Positions 13,074-25,554 of a DNA stretch of 64,000 nt are shown piece after piece. The position numbers and the translations under genes are program-made. The DNA comes from Brevipalpus yothersi. Taxonomy: Eukaryota > Arthropoda > Arachnida > Trombidiformes > Tenuipalpidae. The notes below the pieces were generated by a model. The model did not search any database and was not told the origin of the DNA. It was given only the letters and a program-made list of their open reading frames with translations. The stretch covers positions 44,812 through 108,811 of the forward strand of contig QZCP01000132.1 in the NCBI GenBank assembly GCA_003956705.1, given 5' to 3'. Within the stretch, counting starts at the first letter, position 1, and each line of letters starts with the position of its first letter.

Positions 13074-15112
13074 ATGAAGAAGACTACAATCGCATTTGAT
13101 GACAAAAATCTTTTATGTCAAGCCCAATGTGGCTATTATGGGAATCCAGAATGGGATGGATTTTGCTCAATGTGTTACAAGAATCGTAACTCACTTACCA
13201 GAAATGAAACTTGCATAATTGATGGTAGAAGTCTCTATCTTCCAAGGTAACTATCGTTGACAAAGGCGATAATCAGATTGGTATCCAGTCACTTTAATTT
13301 TCTCTCTTTCCCTCGGTTGTATGTGTTTTGAGTGTCCGCCATTCTCAATATTTCAATGTTGTTATGATGAAGTCACAATCTCTTCCATCTCCAACTTATC
13401 CCAACTCAGATCTAGAATTACCATCCAGTTCAACACTTTTCATTTCTTCTCTATTCCGTTTACCTTTCCTTAGGAACGTTTCACCATCGTCTGTAGCCGA
13501 TAATCTAACTGATCATCGATTGTCACCAACACCTGGATCTTTTATCCACACCAGTGGTCAACAACATCATTCTCAACATTTATCCTTGAGCTCATCGCCA
13601 ACAGCCACCAACTCATCAGGCTCTGGATCATCATTCGAAAAGTTTGAAGAAAAGAAGCGACAGCAGGTTGAAAAACGAAGCAAAACACTGAGAAGTATTT
13701 TCAAGATTTCATCGAAAAATTCCGCTTCCCTGCCTGGTAGAGAAAAAAGTCCCAATGGTACATCAAGTGTTATCAACAATTCGCTTCCCATGGCCGTTTC
13801 TTCCAAATTGACACCGTTGAAAAATCAAAATTTTCTCAGTCTGGATACCTTGTCTCTTGCTGGTGATGATGTGCTCAGTAGAATGATGTCTGATGCTCCG
13901 ATCGATGATATACATAAGCAAGTTAGTAAGATTGTGACTAAACTCCACTGCCTTGGTACCATTGAGGAGATGAGTGAGATAGTGTATGAATTTTATCAAT
14001 CAATGATGGAAAGATTTGAATCTCATGCCATTTATAAAGATACCGACTCTGACACCATCGAGCAGTTAGTGGATTACACAGAAAGGCATTTGCTCACACT
14101 GATGTACAATTTTGTTTTCACACGTATTCTCACCGAAGATGAAGAGAAAGATTTGAGTTTACAAAAGCGGATCAAAAGTCTCAATTGGATCATGACACAA
14201 CACTTGGACATTGAACTGGATCTTCGTGATTTGCAAATAAGAGATCTAATGGATCAAGCAATATCAGACATCATTGAGATGGGTTCCAGACAGATACCAT
14301 TGGAAAAGTTGGAATGTATTGTACGCTGTTCTAAGTCAATTTTCAATATGCTGCAAGTGTGTCGATCATCTGAACCTGTTAGTGCAGATCAATTTCTTCC
14401 AGCATTAGTCTATATTGTGATAAAAGCCAATCCTCCTCTTCTTCATTCAAATATCAAATTTATCAATCGTTTCTCAAATCCAAGGCGCTTGATGTCTGGT
14501 GAAGCTGGCTATTATTTCACCAACTTGTGTTGTGCAGTTGCATTCATCGAGAAATTGAATGGCGAATCACTCAACATTCCTGAAGAGGATTTCAAACGAT
14601 TTGTCAGTGGTGAAGAAGTTCCTCCAGGCTCAATTGAACAATCTGCATATCTTAGTGAGCCTTTGTGCATAATGTATTCCAATGCCAAAATGTTGAAAGA
14701 TGTTGAAGAAAAACAAAGCGACTTTGAGCATCAAATATTCCAACTGAAGAGTGATATGAAAAGTTTCCGTGACGACATGATGTCGAGGATTAATTCTGTT
14801 TCGAAAAGTCCACCTATGACTGATCCTCACTTGAGAGCACTTCGAAGAAAAGTCTATAGTGCGCGAATATCTTCGGATTGTTCAGCTTTTCTGGATAGTG
14901 AGGAGGCTGATGTTTTGATTGATATTCCTGGAGAGAATAACTCTGGTAGTTTGACTTCTAGTAATCTGATGAATGATCACAATGGAGCTCAAAATAGCCA
15001 AATTTCAAGTAACGATGGGATTGATTCTCTAATCATGAACGATCAATTCGATTCAACTCCTAATGATATGAATTTACCAGAGCCCCTCTTACCCCAAATA
15101 ATTCCAAAGTAA
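13074..15112 (+). CDS. Rabex-5: Rabex-5, guanine nucleotide exchange factor for Rab5 (RABGEF1)
   Basis: Two coding exons, 13074-13246 and 13474-15112, join in phase at an arginine codon to give about 603 residues. The N-terminus holds an A20-type zinc finger with Cys 15, 19, 31 and 34 (spacing C-x3-C-x11-C-x2-C), which in this family binds ubiquitin. A basic, Ser-rich linker with a charged stretch (about 112-125) follows. The VPS9 exchange domain lies at about 275-430, including LPALVYIVIKANPPLLHSN and GEAGYYFTNL. D363 and the tyrosine pair at 404-405 fit the known catalytic Asp and Tyr. The protein activates Rab5 on early endosomes and recognises ubiquitinated cargo. The intron is open in one frame, so retention would add an alternative N-terminal stretch without the zinc finger. 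AATAAA signals are at 15384-15389 and 15442-15447. Confidence 0.93.
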
Positions 15113-15635
15113 AATTTTGTTGAGCCATTTATTCATGGTTATCGATGCCACTTGTTGATGGCATCTTTTTTTCCTTTAAAGTTTCATTTTTACCTTGTTA
15201 CACTCACAGAGAGAATTAACCACCTATAGGTTTACAATTTTTGATTGTTATTTATTAATTTCTCCCTAGTCCACAGATTTCTTACAATAAGTTCAAAAAC
15301 GACTACATGTCTCAATAATTTTTCCCAGATAAGACTCATTTCAGTCATTTATTCTAAAATCGAATGAACAACGTGTTCTTACGAATAAAGCCTTTTTTGA
15401 TGATTTAATTCATTAGTTTTTGTTTTTGTGGTTCAAAAATTAATAAAGCTTCCATTCATTATCTTGTATCCTGACTGATGCACTAAAGTTAGAATCGATG
15501 ACGCAATAATCGATGTATCGAAAGTATGTAAACATGAGTCATATGTGAAACTCATTATGGAAGCTTTTCCAGTTCAGAAGAGAAAGATTGAGAGTTAATT
15601 TGCAAGGTTATTTTTGATTTATATTATATTCTACC

Positions 15636-16201
15636 ATGTCGTTATCAGTTTTACGTGGTTTCATGATACACGGTTGTCGTGTTTTTCCACAAATTCTCCA
15701 TAATCAGAATGTTTTTTCCACATCCTCTCAACTACAACGATCATGCTGCTCTGAGATGGATATAAACAAGTATGAAAAATTGAGCGAAGAAACTTTGGAA
15801 AGTTTAACTGAGCGATTCGAAGAATTGGTTGAAAGTAATCCGAGCATATCTGATGTAGACGTTCAACTTGGGGTGAGTGTATCATCATCATATTAGTCAT
15901 CAAGAGATATCTGATCATGAAGATCTCAGTTTACATTGTGTTCATCTGATTTCCTGTCTTTGATTTTTCATACTAGAATGGCGTTCTAACTGTTAGCTTT
16001 TCGAGCCATGGAACTTATGTAATTAATAAACAAGGGCCATCTCGTCAGATATGGCTATCATCACCAATCAGTGGACCAAAACGCTATGATTGGGTGGATG
16101 GAAAATGGATATATAAGAGAGATCAAGTTTCTCTACAAGCTCTGATGAGTCAAGAAATATCTTCAATAATTGGTAAACAGGTGAATTTTGAAGAGGATTA
16201 G
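15636..16201 (+). CDS. FXN: Frataxin, mitochondrial iron-sulfur cluster assembly protein
   Basis: Two exons, 15636-15872 and 15977-16201, join in phase 0 to encode 153 residues. The N-terminal 40 or so residues are basic and hydroxylated, as expected of a mitochondrial targeting peptide. The acidic first helix (EKLSEETLESLTERFEELVE) precedes the strands. The signature NGVLTVSF, GTYVINKQ, RQIWLSSPISGPKRYDW is unmistakable, including the conserved Trp of RQIWLSSP. Frataxin stimulates the NFS1-ISCU desulfurase complex in the mitochondrial matrix. The 104-bp intron has GTGAGT and TAG borders. The gene is convergent with TXNL1, 0.42 kb away. Confidence 0.96.
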
Positions 16202-16625
16202 TTTAATTTTATCTCAATATTATCATCACCTTGTAATTGTATAACAACAGCCAAATATAAAAATGACAAATCGCGATGTACAGTTCATCATTAAATTTAG
16301 ACAGTTTCGAGATATAGTTCATCCATGTTTCAAGAGAAGAGAATTGATTCTTAGAATCTTGAAGATTCTAAAGGATCAGCCAGTTTCCGGTAGTAATGTC
16401 AGTCATTGGATACGAAACAGTTTGAGGAAGCAATTTCCTCTGATATTGCTAGTATGTATTCGGAGAATCGGGAAATGCAGTTAAGCAAATATTTATTATC
16501 ATCTTCATCTTTATGAAATCGAGCTTTCTTCATTATCGATCATATAAAATGTCAGAAATTCAGTTCAATTAGAATATACTTGATTGCAAATCAGTCCTTA
16601 TGACCGAGAAGAACAATTTTGAAAT
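16202..16625. other. Convergent 3' interval between frataxin and TXNL1
   Basis: Probably the overlapping or adjacent 3' UTRs of two convergent genes. A 73-codon plus-strand open frame (16263-16484) is rich in Ile, Lys and Arg. I do not recognise it and do not call it a gene. Confidence 0.4.
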
Positions 16626-17724
16626 TTAATGCGTTTCTCCGGGTTTTTTGGCAACTCTCTTTAGCTCCATCATGTTCGTAGAACTGATAGGAGATCCTAT
16701 AATCGATAGATGGTCGATTCGGGTTGTTTCCGTATTACCTTGATTATCTTTGACAAATATCTATGGATAAAAGGAAAGACGAGCTCAGAATTAATTCAAA
16801 ATCTTAGGGAAACTATCCATCGATCATTTACCTGGAGGTTTCGAACATTTTGAAATTTAACGTATTTCAACGGCACCGGTGTCGATTCTGATAGATCTTT
16901 TGCACTCAAATCGAGCATTTGGACACATTCCATTGAGTCAGCAGCATCAAAGTCGAGAGTTCGAGGCTGATTGATGAACAGCTTCAATGTTTTCGGACCT
17001 TTGTCAGCAGGAGCTTTGATGAGAATTGAATGGAGTTTGACATGCTGTGTAAAAGTGAGATTTATAATCAACTGCTCATCACAATCTGATTCTAGATATG
17101 AAGATGCAGAGGAAGTCAGACAACCAGCTAAATTGTGATCATCTGATTCGTTGAGACATTCTGACTCGGATTTGTTTATCATCGAATTCAAGTCTATATG
17201 ACCTGGAACGTTACAATTGCTTTGTCCAGCGTCTCCACTATCAGAGGCCAACTCTCTAATCTTGGATTCCAATGCTTCTGGATTTGCCCCAGTGATGGAG
17301 GCAATTTTCACTTTATTGCGATAGAAAATGAATGTAGGCATAGAATTGACTCCCTGGGAATGGGCAGTCTCTTGGCATTGGTCAACATCTACCTTGAGGA
17401 AGACCACTCCACGAGTATATTTATTGCTCAATTGTTCAAAGACTGGAGCAATCATTTGGCATGGCCCACACCTTGAATATTATGGAAACAAAGGATAGAA
17501 TCAATCAATGAAAAGCCTCCGAACCTAACGAACACAAGTCACAGTGTACAAATGGGAAGGTTCCATCATCCACAAAGACCGTTGTGAGAATCAATTCACA
17601 CCAAATCATTTCTCCATGACTATACTCACCATGTAGCTGTAAAATCAACTACAGCCAAATTACTTGCTGCATTTGCGAGTTCCGCGTGAAAACGAGCATC
17701 ATTAGGAATAATTATGACAGGCAT
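16626..17724 (-). CDS. TXNL1: Thioredoxin-like protein 1 (thioredoxin plus PITH domain, proteasome-associated)
   Basis: Three exons on the minus strand, 17724-17630, 17471-16832 and 16760-16626, join in phase to give 289 residues, the same length as human TXNL1. The thioredoxin domain (about 1-105) carries the intact active site WCGPC at residues 32-36, which is rebuilt exactly across the first intron. The C-terminal PITH domain (about 125-285) shows DCDEQLIINLTFTQHVKLHS and LKYVKFQNV. Orthologues bind the 19S proteasome lid through PITH and act as cytosolic thiol reductases. The last exon encodes IFVKDNQGN, then IIGSPISSTNM and a basic tail, as expected. Confidence 0.95.
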
Positions 17725-18390
17725 TTCTTGGGAAAGAGAGAGAGAAGAAAAGATATCCAATTAGTGAACATCAATCGGACATAATGCATCCAGCATCCAC
17801 TTATCATATATCATATAAAATATCATATTTTTTCTCACCACACAAGAAAAATTTTGCTCAAAAAATTAAAACAAACGACTGTCAAAGTGTAAGCAGTGAA
17901 AAATATTTACCGGATGAGCGTCAAAACACAATGTTTGAATCCTCAAATGACAACCAACACTCAAATGATGTATCCACAAACAAATCCAATTGAACACCTC
18001 ACCGATAGATGAAAAATTGATGGTAGCAATTGGAAAAGGTATCTCAATCAATTAAATCAAAACTACAATCACCTCAAGTACAGATGCAATTAAGGATTGT
18101 ATATTAAATAAATTTCTTTTTGCATAATCCAAATGCAATGCATTTACATTTGATTTTAGTTCATCTTATTGAACACTAGGGTCAAAAGCAAGTTGAAGGA
18201 GTGAAAATTTTTGATCGCGCGCAGAAGCTTTAAGCTTGTTGATCTTGTGTTTTTGTGCCGAGATTGACACATTGATCAAGGTAGCCACTGTTTATGATTG
18301 AATTTAATCACTTTTAAGCGTCGATTGTATTGTACAAAGTATTGTAAATATAAGGGCTACAGTGGGGGCTGGTCGTTGGTGTGTGTCATA
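17725..18390. promoter_or_regulatory. Divergent promoter interval, TXNL1 (-) and NUP98 (+)
   Basis: A 0.67-kb interval between two divergent start codons. A short GC island (CGCGCGCAG near 18218) stands out of the AT-rich background about 170 bp before the NUP98 ATG and could be a transcription factor site. No other gene was seen. Confidence 0.35.
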
Positions 18391-21300
18391 ATGTTCGGTC
18401 AAAATAATGCCAATGTCAACCGGGCAAATGTGTTCAGTAGTGGCAATGTATTCAGTCAGTCCGCAAGTACACCCTCATTTGGTGGAACAACTGCTGCACC
18501 ATTCGGCTCTGTGGCACCAAGTACTTCGGTATTTGGTACTGCTGGAACCAGCACTGGCACTGGTTTGTTTGGTCAACCGCAGACATCACAAACATCACTA
18601 TTTGGTTCACCTACCACTCAAAATGTACCCTTTGGAACACCAGCAACCAGTAAGTATCTGTTAGGCCATGCTGCCGACAGAATGATGTGTGCTTCTTTTG
18701 TCGGGTGATGATGATGATAAATCTAGTGGGTTTTGTGTATGTCTCTCGATGTACTCATCATTCTAATCACTTTTTTCTCTTCGCCATCCCTTCCTTGTCC
18801 CCTTTGCCGCTGCTGTTTGATTACTTATTTCCTCTAGGTTCACCGTTTGGTGCAACCACAAGTAAGATTATCTTATTATTCTGGTTCCATCCGGTTCTCA
18901 GTATTGAACTCTCCTTTGCCCTGGAACTCCCTCTCTATTTTATGAATGAACTCTAATTTTATTTCACTTTTACCTCTCTCTCCCTTAGCTGGCATGGGTG
19001 CTCCATTTGGTGGAACTTCCACTCCACTTTTTGGTGGAGCTAATATTTCCAACACGAACAGCAATTCACTCTTCAATCAGCGCTTCTCGACGCCAACTGC
19101 ATTTGGTCAACCTGCTACAACAGCTAATGCTCCTGTTGGTACAACAGTTAAATTTGTTCCTCTTAATGGTACCGATACTATGTTAAAAAACAATGTCAAC
19201 ACCACGATTAATACTCGACATCAGTGTATAACGGCTATGAAAGAGTACGAAGGCAAATCAATGGAAGAACTTCGTTGGGAAGATTATCAGGCTAATCGAA
19301 AAGGGCCCAGCACCCCTAATGTTTTTGGTACCTCTGTTCCTAGCCCCTCTTTGTTCAGTACGCAGAGCACCACAACAAGTCCATTTGCTAACAATGCGCT
19401 TTTTGGAACAAGACCTGCTTTCCCTGCAACGACAACATCTACAACTTCAATTTTCAACAATCAACCCAGTTTCAACAAGCCAGCTTTCTCTGGCTTTGCC
19501 ACACAGACATCAACAATTGGCCAAACGAGTTTCGGACCTACCCAGACGCAATCTGTATTCGGTCCGACTGGTCAGTCCCAGCCCAACTCGATGTTACCCA
19601 CAGGGCAAACTCAAACTTTCAACACCACCAATATGTTTTCATCTTCTTTGGCGAACACTCAACCCAGACCCACATTTGGACCTCAGACAACAACTTCGTT
19701 CTTTCCCAGCACCAGTACTGTTGCCTCCAAGCCCTTCAGTATACCCACAACTACCACAACGGGTTTTGCCATGGCTCCGGCGAGCACATTCACATTCGCA
19801 AATCCAACAACCACTGCTCCGTTATTCAGCACAACCGGTTTCAATGCCGCCTCAAATACATCGATGAACAAATTTAATTTTACTAATCCCATGCAACAAA
19901 ATCCAACATTTTCGATGCAAAACAATCCAACTACCACTCCATTCAATTCTGGCGGTCTGTTCTCTAGTGGATCACTCTTTGGACAACAGACAGCTCAGCC
20001 AACATCTCTCTTCGCCAATCCTCTCCAACAAAATCAGGCCCAAGTACCTGCACTATCGCTGCAGCAGAGTGTATCCTACCAAATGCCAGCTTCAGAATTG
20101 CTCCTGAATCGCCTTGTTACGATGCCCTATGGTGACTCACCCCTATTTCAAAACAACTTGACAGCAATTCAATCACAGCAGATCAAATTTAATGCTGATT
20201 CTAAAACAATGTATCAATACAAAGCTGGTCAAAAAACTGCGAGTGCACCCAAAGTTCCTCGGAACATGAATCTTAACCAATTGAATACTTCTCTCCTCTT
20301 CGATGGTTTGGATGAAGAAGCTCCTGATGATAAAAAAACGGCGTCTGATATCTTTGCTCCTCGTAGAAGCATCAAACGACTGGTTCTCAAGCCTAAAGAT
20401 TCCAATCAGAGCCCTTCCACGTCTCTCTCTAACAGTTCACCTCTGAGATCGAACATTTCGGGTGCAAAAGAAAATCTGACCAATAATACTATGACGGAAT
20501 TGTTCAGCGAGAGAGCTGAAAACCGCACAAATTCTCTTCGTGGTGATATGTCAGGTGGTCTGGAAAGAAGCTCAAACTTGTCAATTGGAGGAGGTGTCGC
20601 TGATGAAAGCAGTGTTATTGGTCAATCAAATCTTGCTTCACCACTCAAATGTGGAGCTAAACTAACCAAGGCGGAATATTACACAAAACCTCCATACCAA
20701 GAATTAGACAAATATTATGACCAATCCCGAGATACTTGTGAAATTCCCTCTTTCACCATTGGTCGTGAAGGATATGGCTCGATCTGCTGGAACGAGCCTG
20801 TTGATATATATGGACTCAATTTCGATGAGGTAGTCCATATAAGGCGTAAAGAAGTGATAGTCTATCCGGATGATGATTCCAAACCACCCGTTGGATCTGG
20901 TCTCAATAAGCCTGCCCAAATCACCTTGCATCAAGTCTGGCCAGTGGATAAAACAACTCATGAGATCATTAAAGATAGTAACAGGTTGAAGACAATGAAA
21001 TGGGCTGATAAACTAGAGCTTGCAACGATCAAATTGGATGCCTCATTTGTTGAGTATAGGCCGGAGACTGGATCATGGGTCTTCAATGTCAAGCACTTCA
21101 GCAAATATGGTCTTTTAGAAGATGAAAATGATCCAGAGGATCCAGCAGGTCAGAAATCAGGCAGCATTGTTGTTGCTGAGAAACCTGCAGATGAAAGTTT
21201 TCAGAATCAAAGAGCATCTTTTTCCGAAAGAATTTTACCGATCGACTTCGAACAATCTAATGTGCCCAGTGATATGAACGAAGAAACTTATGACTTCGAG

Positions 21301-23157
21301 GAATGCGATGATGATGACGATGAGTACATTTTTGATATAGGAGATAGTGCGGATCGATCTGGTGGAATGTATCCTAGCTATCATGATGGTATGAGATTTG
21401 CTCTCTTCCCAGAGGAGGACGAAAATGATGCAACAGATATCCCTGCTCACATCAAGAAAGCCAAGCTTAGTACTCACCATGATAATCAAAAATCGAAAGA
21501 AATTAGTGAATTGTTTCCAAACTATATACCCAAAGCCTCCTTCATTAAGAAAAGGGAACTTCAATTCGAGCCTGAAATCACACCTGCAGAACAAAAATGT
21601 CTCAGTGATATAAGCTCTGTCTGCTTACAAGTGTGTCCAAAAGTCAGATTTTTCAACGGATCCTCCAATTTCACTCTCATTCATTATGGAAAAGTCATGA
21701 TTTACAATTTGGATCTCATACCTGATATCTCCAATCACTCACAGCGATTCGAGTCTCAATTGAAAGATTGTACTCAAGTTACACACATACAAGGAAAACT
21801 TCCATTTTCGGAAACAAAATCCATCGCTCATAATAGATACAATATTCAGCATCTCGAAAGGCTAGTGAAAGCTTTCTATGGTGAACTCTCCGAATCGAGT
21901 GAATATGGTCAACAGCAAGAGCGCTTGAATCATGTCATCGACTGGTTATCAGAACGCAACAGACTTCTCAAGAGACCCAAAAGCTCACCGTCTCTCGTAA
22001 TATATCATTTGTGTTGTAACGATTTGAAAGCGGCTGTTGACGAAGCATTCAATTGTAAATGTCCTAAATTGGCTCTACTCATTTGCTCTGGCAACAATTT
22101 ATATGTTAAGAGTTCATTGATCAAACAGTTAACTAGCTGGAGACAAAGTGGAGCAGATCAGTACATAAATCCAGAACTTCTCAAGATTTACATCATTCTC
22201 TCTGGTGGAATAAAGTGGATGATTAGCTCCAATAAGGAGATCGATGTTCTCGATGGTCTCACCTGGACCCAGCAACTTAATCTCATGCTAGTTTTTGCTA
22301 CTCACTCGGGTCTTCAAGATTGTGTCAACAACTTGACAGTTAAGACAAACGACATCGAATATCACATCCTAGCTGGACACTCTCCCTTCCAGGCTATCGA
22401 TGCAGCACCGAATCATCTCGAAGCATGGTTTCTCCATCAATCTTTGCAAAGTTATAAAGTCATCAATAATGATCCTCGAAGTGACCTGGTTCATCTAATC
22501 ATGTGGTCTCAATTAATCTCCAAAAGCGTCACTCTCTCTTCATTCATAGCAAGCCATATCAAAGACGATTTGTTACGGGAATCAACATTAGCTGATTCAA
22601 TCCTCTCCTATTCGCCAAAGTTCAGTCTCCAAGACGATTCATGGCTCATAAAAGATATGAAAATTCCTCCCCAATTCATTGCCCAAATGAAAGCTCTATA
22701 CTACAAATGTCAATTCGATCATAAAAAGAATGCTTCACTTCTCTTGGAGGCTGAGAAGTGGGCTCAAGCGCATGATGCATTTGTAGAATTCATATTTCCT
22801 GAGCTAGTTATCAATGAAGATCAGGCAACATTGCGTCAAATCATCGATAAACTCAAGCCTCATCGAAAAGTCATCCCAAATTGGTACACCAACGGAGCTA
22901 ACGTTTTCGACATTTATTCCCGAGCATTGATCAGCCAAAGCGATGCTGATCTCGATGGTTTCGATATTCACCGTCTCAAGTGCAGCAACGTTCGCCAAAC
23001 ACTCTGTCAGAGTGAAATGACTAGGAAAGTCAACAACATCACCATATCATCAACTGCCAGCTGCTATCCTTTGAATAGTCCTGTTCCACCAGACTATGCT
23101 CTAAGAGAGCTCAACTACAATTGCTGGGTCATGGTCGCTCTGCTTTCTCGTCGTTGA
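18391..23157 (+). CDS. Nup98-96: Nuclear pore precursor Nup98-Nup96
   Basis: Three exons, 18391-18649, 18838-18861 and 18989-23157, give about 1483 residues. The first 500 residues are FG/GLFG-type repeats (starting MFGQNN, then GLFGQ and many SxFG units), interrupted by the GLEBS motif at about 170-200 (ITAMKEYEGKSMEELRWEDY) that binds Rae1/Gle2. The autoproteolytic domain ends in HFSKYG; cleavage is expected between F798 and S799, releasing Nup98 and Nup96. The Nup96 half continues as an acidic linker and an alpha-solenoid, as in the Y-complex member. It is shorter than the human precursor (about 1800). The second exon is only 24 nt. AATAAA lies at 23242-23247. Confidence 0.95.
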
Positions 23158-23241
23158 AAGCCATCCAGCAATTGAATTTTTCAAGATTGAAAATTCTGCA
23201 ATCGTTTTCTTCAATTTTTTCTGAATCATTTGAATATTATC

Positions 23242-23247
23242 AATAAA
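23242..23247 (+). terminator. Poly(A) signal AATAAA of NUP98
   Basis: A canonical hexamer 85 bp after the NUP98 stop codon, in the 310-bp interval that separates it from the convergent reductase gene. Confidence 0.7.
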
Positions 23248-23466
23248 GTTTCTCTTCATAAATAAGTTTGAGTTTCTTTAATTATTGAAAACAAGGTGTT
23301 TTCGTATTGTATCGACATAAGTAAGATTGCTTCTCTCATTATACAGAGAGTATAGCAGAGTTTTGAACACAGTTTTTGTTTCTTTTTAATAGAATCGACA
23401 AAAATTACGATGGCCAAGCTGTCGAGAAGGTTGAAAGAGCAGTCCTCCTTCTTCCAGTATCACAAG

Positions 23467-25554
23467 CTATCCATCGTTTTGCAACTTTTTCATGCCGTTT
23501 TTGTCTTTTCTGTTATTCATCAGGTCATAGCTTGGTTTTTCGGATAGAAGAGGAGCCAGTATTCGAAGATCTCTGGCTATCATTATACAACAGATCGAGA
23601 TAGCAAAAACTTTCCGACAAAAGAAATCCGGCAAGACACCAGAGAAAAGTGGCCATACCAATTGAATTAGGAGATAGAAAATCATGGCCAAGAAGATTCT
23701 GTAGACAAAAATCGAGCTAAAAAGAGAAAAATGTGAAAATAGTTGGAGAAGAAAAGATTATTTTAGAGACAAGTTTTTTGGATAAAATTTCTCCCGATTG
23801 GGAAATATTCGACCTATTTTGAATCTATGGAGACTGAGATTCAACTTACATTAGATAACGTTTTTTAGCGCTTTTAATGCTCTTCTCAGACTGCTTCAAG
23901 ATGTATCGACGTGTTCCCATCCAGAAAATATCGCAAATATCGGAACAGCTGAGTGCGCTTTTGGATAACCTATATTCATCCAGATCAGCAGGACTCATTG
24001 ATCGAATCATTTCCAAAGTATTCTCACTTCTGAATATCCATTGACGTTCGCCAAAATATTTCATTGCATCAACAGCAGCGTGCATTTTCTTAACGTTTCG
24101 CAATAACCTAGGAAGATAAGTAATCAATCAAAAAGTTCAAATCTGATCCTTTTTCTTACAGAGGTCGATGTCCTAGAATGAATATTATGATATCCAGTAG
24201 GAATGCATAAATGGTGTGATAAAAGAATCTTTCGACCAAATATTTCCATCTAGGTCTATCGTTGAATCGGCATGGTTTGTGGTTTGGTCTCATCACAATT
24301 GAAGGAGGCGCTTTCATAAAGCTTCGTTGTCCACTTTTCAAGAATTCATAGGAATCCCAATCTCCTTTGATGAAGTCTTTTCGAACCAGATTGAAAATTT
24401 TGAAATTGGTCTTCGATTTGGACACAAACCATGGTGCAGCGAGTACTCCATATGCAACCACATCTACGGGCACAAAATCGGTTGTGGTCACAAAATCATA
24501 ATCAATAACACACATTAATCCGGTGCACCACAAAAGAGCCAAACTCATTGGCCCGTTGATTGAATCAACCCATCCTGGGACTGGGAATTCGAATGATGGA
24601 GCAACAATTGATGGTCTCACAATGGACACCGTTTTGTTGTACTTGGTCAAACCGTGGACTATATGTTCCGCAACTGCCTTGGAGAAAACGTAGGAGTTTG
24701 GTCGACCCTCGAAAAGCTCTTGGGCAACCATTTCAGCTGTTTCGTCACCTAAAATTCTATGACAGATTAAAGAATCTATTGCATCAAATCTGAATACAAA
24801 ATTAATGTATAAATACCTGAAAAGATTGATGATTTCATGGGAAGAAATTTTTAGAGGGTAAAGTTTTTCATCTATCTCGGTGAGATGACAATTTGAATAA
24901 GCTGAAGAAACGTAGACGAAGCAATCCAACTTTTCCATCTTGCTAGCCAAATCAACCAAAATTTTGGCTGAGTAGACATTATGTTGCATATTGTACCTGA
25001 TTATATGATAAAATATCACAATTACCGACAGATAGCGAAAATTTTTACATCTTACCTGACAGTGGCAATGAATTTAACGCTTGCGGCCACATGAATTATT
25101 AAGTTCACGTGACTTATCAGCTCATTTGTTTCATTCTCTGTTAATCCGAGATTTTTTTCGATTGCATCCCCTTCAATCACTCTTATTTTGTGAATCAAAG
25201 ATGTTGAAATGGGTCGAAATGAGAAAGGACGATCGTTTATCATCTTCTCAAATCTCTCAGCACCACTGATACCATTTTTTGGTCGAATAAGAATGTAAAC
25301 TTTTTCAATGATACCAAGAGAGTCAAGAAGTTTCGCTAAAATGACCTATTCGATTGGGAAATTTTAATAAAAAAAAAGCTTATTTTTAGATTCAGACCGA
25401 AAGAAATTTTATTTACCTTCCCACAAAAACCTGTTGCACCAGTGATCAGTATAGATTTTCCGCGATAATAATCACTGATCGAAGATTTAGAATCAACGAG
25501 TAAATCATTGTTATTGTTATTGATATTATTGATATTGAAAATTTTTTCACTCAT
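23467..25554 (-). CDS. Fatty acyl-CoA reductase (FAR, alcohol-forming)
   Basis: Five minus-strand exons, 25554-25417, 25345-25056, 24996-24160, 24107-23850 and 23716-23467, join in phase to about 590 residues. The N-terminal Rossmann domain carries the NAD(P)H motif GATGFCG (39-45). The catalytic pair of the extended short-chain dehydrogenase fold is in YVFSK (Y245, K249), after GRPNS. The FAR_C domain includes YFGERQWIF and the DIFWMGTRRYIL stretch, followed by hydrophobic segments near the C-terminus that would anchor it in the ER or peroxisome membrane. These enzymes reduce acyl-CoA to fatty alcohols for waxes and ether lipids; arthropods have many copies, so a specific orthologue cannot be named. 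The final exon after the last hydrophobic helix is the least certain part. Confidence 0.9.

Noticed and set aside
13328..13473. Open frame upstream of the second Rabex-5 exon as an alternative start
   Set aside because: It begins at a TTG and runs through the intron's pyrimidine tract. The spliced form restores a full A20 zinc finger in phase, so this is intronic unless an isoform is shown.
16263..16484. 73-codon plus-strand open frame between frataxin and TXNL1
   Set aside because: Starts in the frataxin 3' region, resembles no family known to me, and has no visible splice partners. Left as an unexplained interval.
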